Assembly (NCBI RefSeq): GCF_025766255.1
Contig: NW_026516940.1
Span: 1 to 16,425, forward strand
Length of the DNA stretch: 16,425 nucleotides
Source of the DNA: Zychaea mexicana
Lineage: Eukaryota > Mucoromycota > Mucoromycetes > Mucorales > Lichtheimiaceae
Direction of reading: 5' to 3'
The number at the start of each line of letters is the position of its first letter. The first letter of the stretch is position 1. Shown piece by piece: positions 16,306 to 16,425 of this stretch. The notes under the pieces were generated by a model that did not search any database, had not been told where the DNA came from, and saw only the letters and a program-made list of their open reading frames with translations. Position numbers and translations under genes: made by a program.

Positions 16306-16425
16306 GTTCAAACGCTGTAATAACATTGACGACGGTGTCAAGCTGCGCAAGGTACAGGGGAATCTCTTTCGTCGACATTAGTAATTGGATATGGCCGATC
16401 TCTGGTATGGTATAGATGTATCGGT
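16306..16425 (-). pseudogene. Partial open frame continuing off the window, upstream of the 14545-15274 pseudogene
   Basis: An uninterrupted minus-strand frame from the window edge includes STKEIPLYLAQLDTVVNVIT and AFEL up to the MITE. It probably belongs to the same degraded gene, but the frame does not obviously match the one resumed below 15274. I do not recognise it. Confidence 0.3.

Overview
The window looks like a transposon-rich stretch of a fungal nuclear genome, most likely an early-diverging (Mucorales-like) fungus. The reasons are short GT..AG introns of 58-137 bp with CTAAC-type branch sites, pyrimidine-rich leaders before start codons, and fragments that resemble uncharacterised protein families I associate with Mucorales. 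That placement rests on recognition, not on a search. No rRNA, tRNA or CRISPR array was found.

The window reads as a nest of insertions. The oldest layer is a broken host-type gene on the minus strand: its C-terminal part is at 1-240 and its N-terminal part at 2732-3417. Element A (248-2724) sits inside it, flanked by the 7-bp repeat GATATAC. Element B belongs to the same family in the opposite orientation (about 3434-13322; the shared TIR cores are at 3537-3577 and 13215-13255). Element B is itself broken by two younger insertions: a 3.6-kb Mutator-like (MULE) element (3804-7417, exact 9-bp TSD) and a 2.3-kb CACTA-like element (8487-10791, 3-bp TSD GTA). Both land inside one reading frame of element B, and in both cases the target duplication is in frame on the two sides.

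Elements A and B share an architecture I do not recognise from a named superfamily. AT-rich terminal inverted repeats sit just upstream of two genes that point inward and converge. One gene is a DDE (DDE_Tnp_4 / IS5-PIF-like) transposase with a C-terminal chromodomain. The partner differs: element A has a small Cys/His protein, and element B has a geminivirus-like CRESS Rep (HUH endonuclease plus superfamily 3 helicase) with extra N- and C-terminal regions. In element B the stop codons of the two genes interlock. All of these genes are damaged by in-frame stops and a few frameshifts, so the copies look inactive. Several stops fall where the sister copy has Gln (CAA) or Trp, as expected from C-to-T/G-to-A decay.

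The MULE is nearly intact: five exons give 845 codons carrying a zinc-binding N-terminus, DDE core, SWIM finger and coiled-coil tail, with a single internal TGA. The CACTA-like element carries degraded coding fragments (8608-8990, 9150-10332). A paralogue of its second gene lies inverted at about 14545-15274.

The right flank holds a small, apparently intact two-exon C2H2 zinc-finger gene (13742-14329, minus), the inverted paralogue just mentioned, and a 1.03-kb MITE-like element (15278-16303) with GGGATCCG ends and inverted GAACCG-rich arrays.
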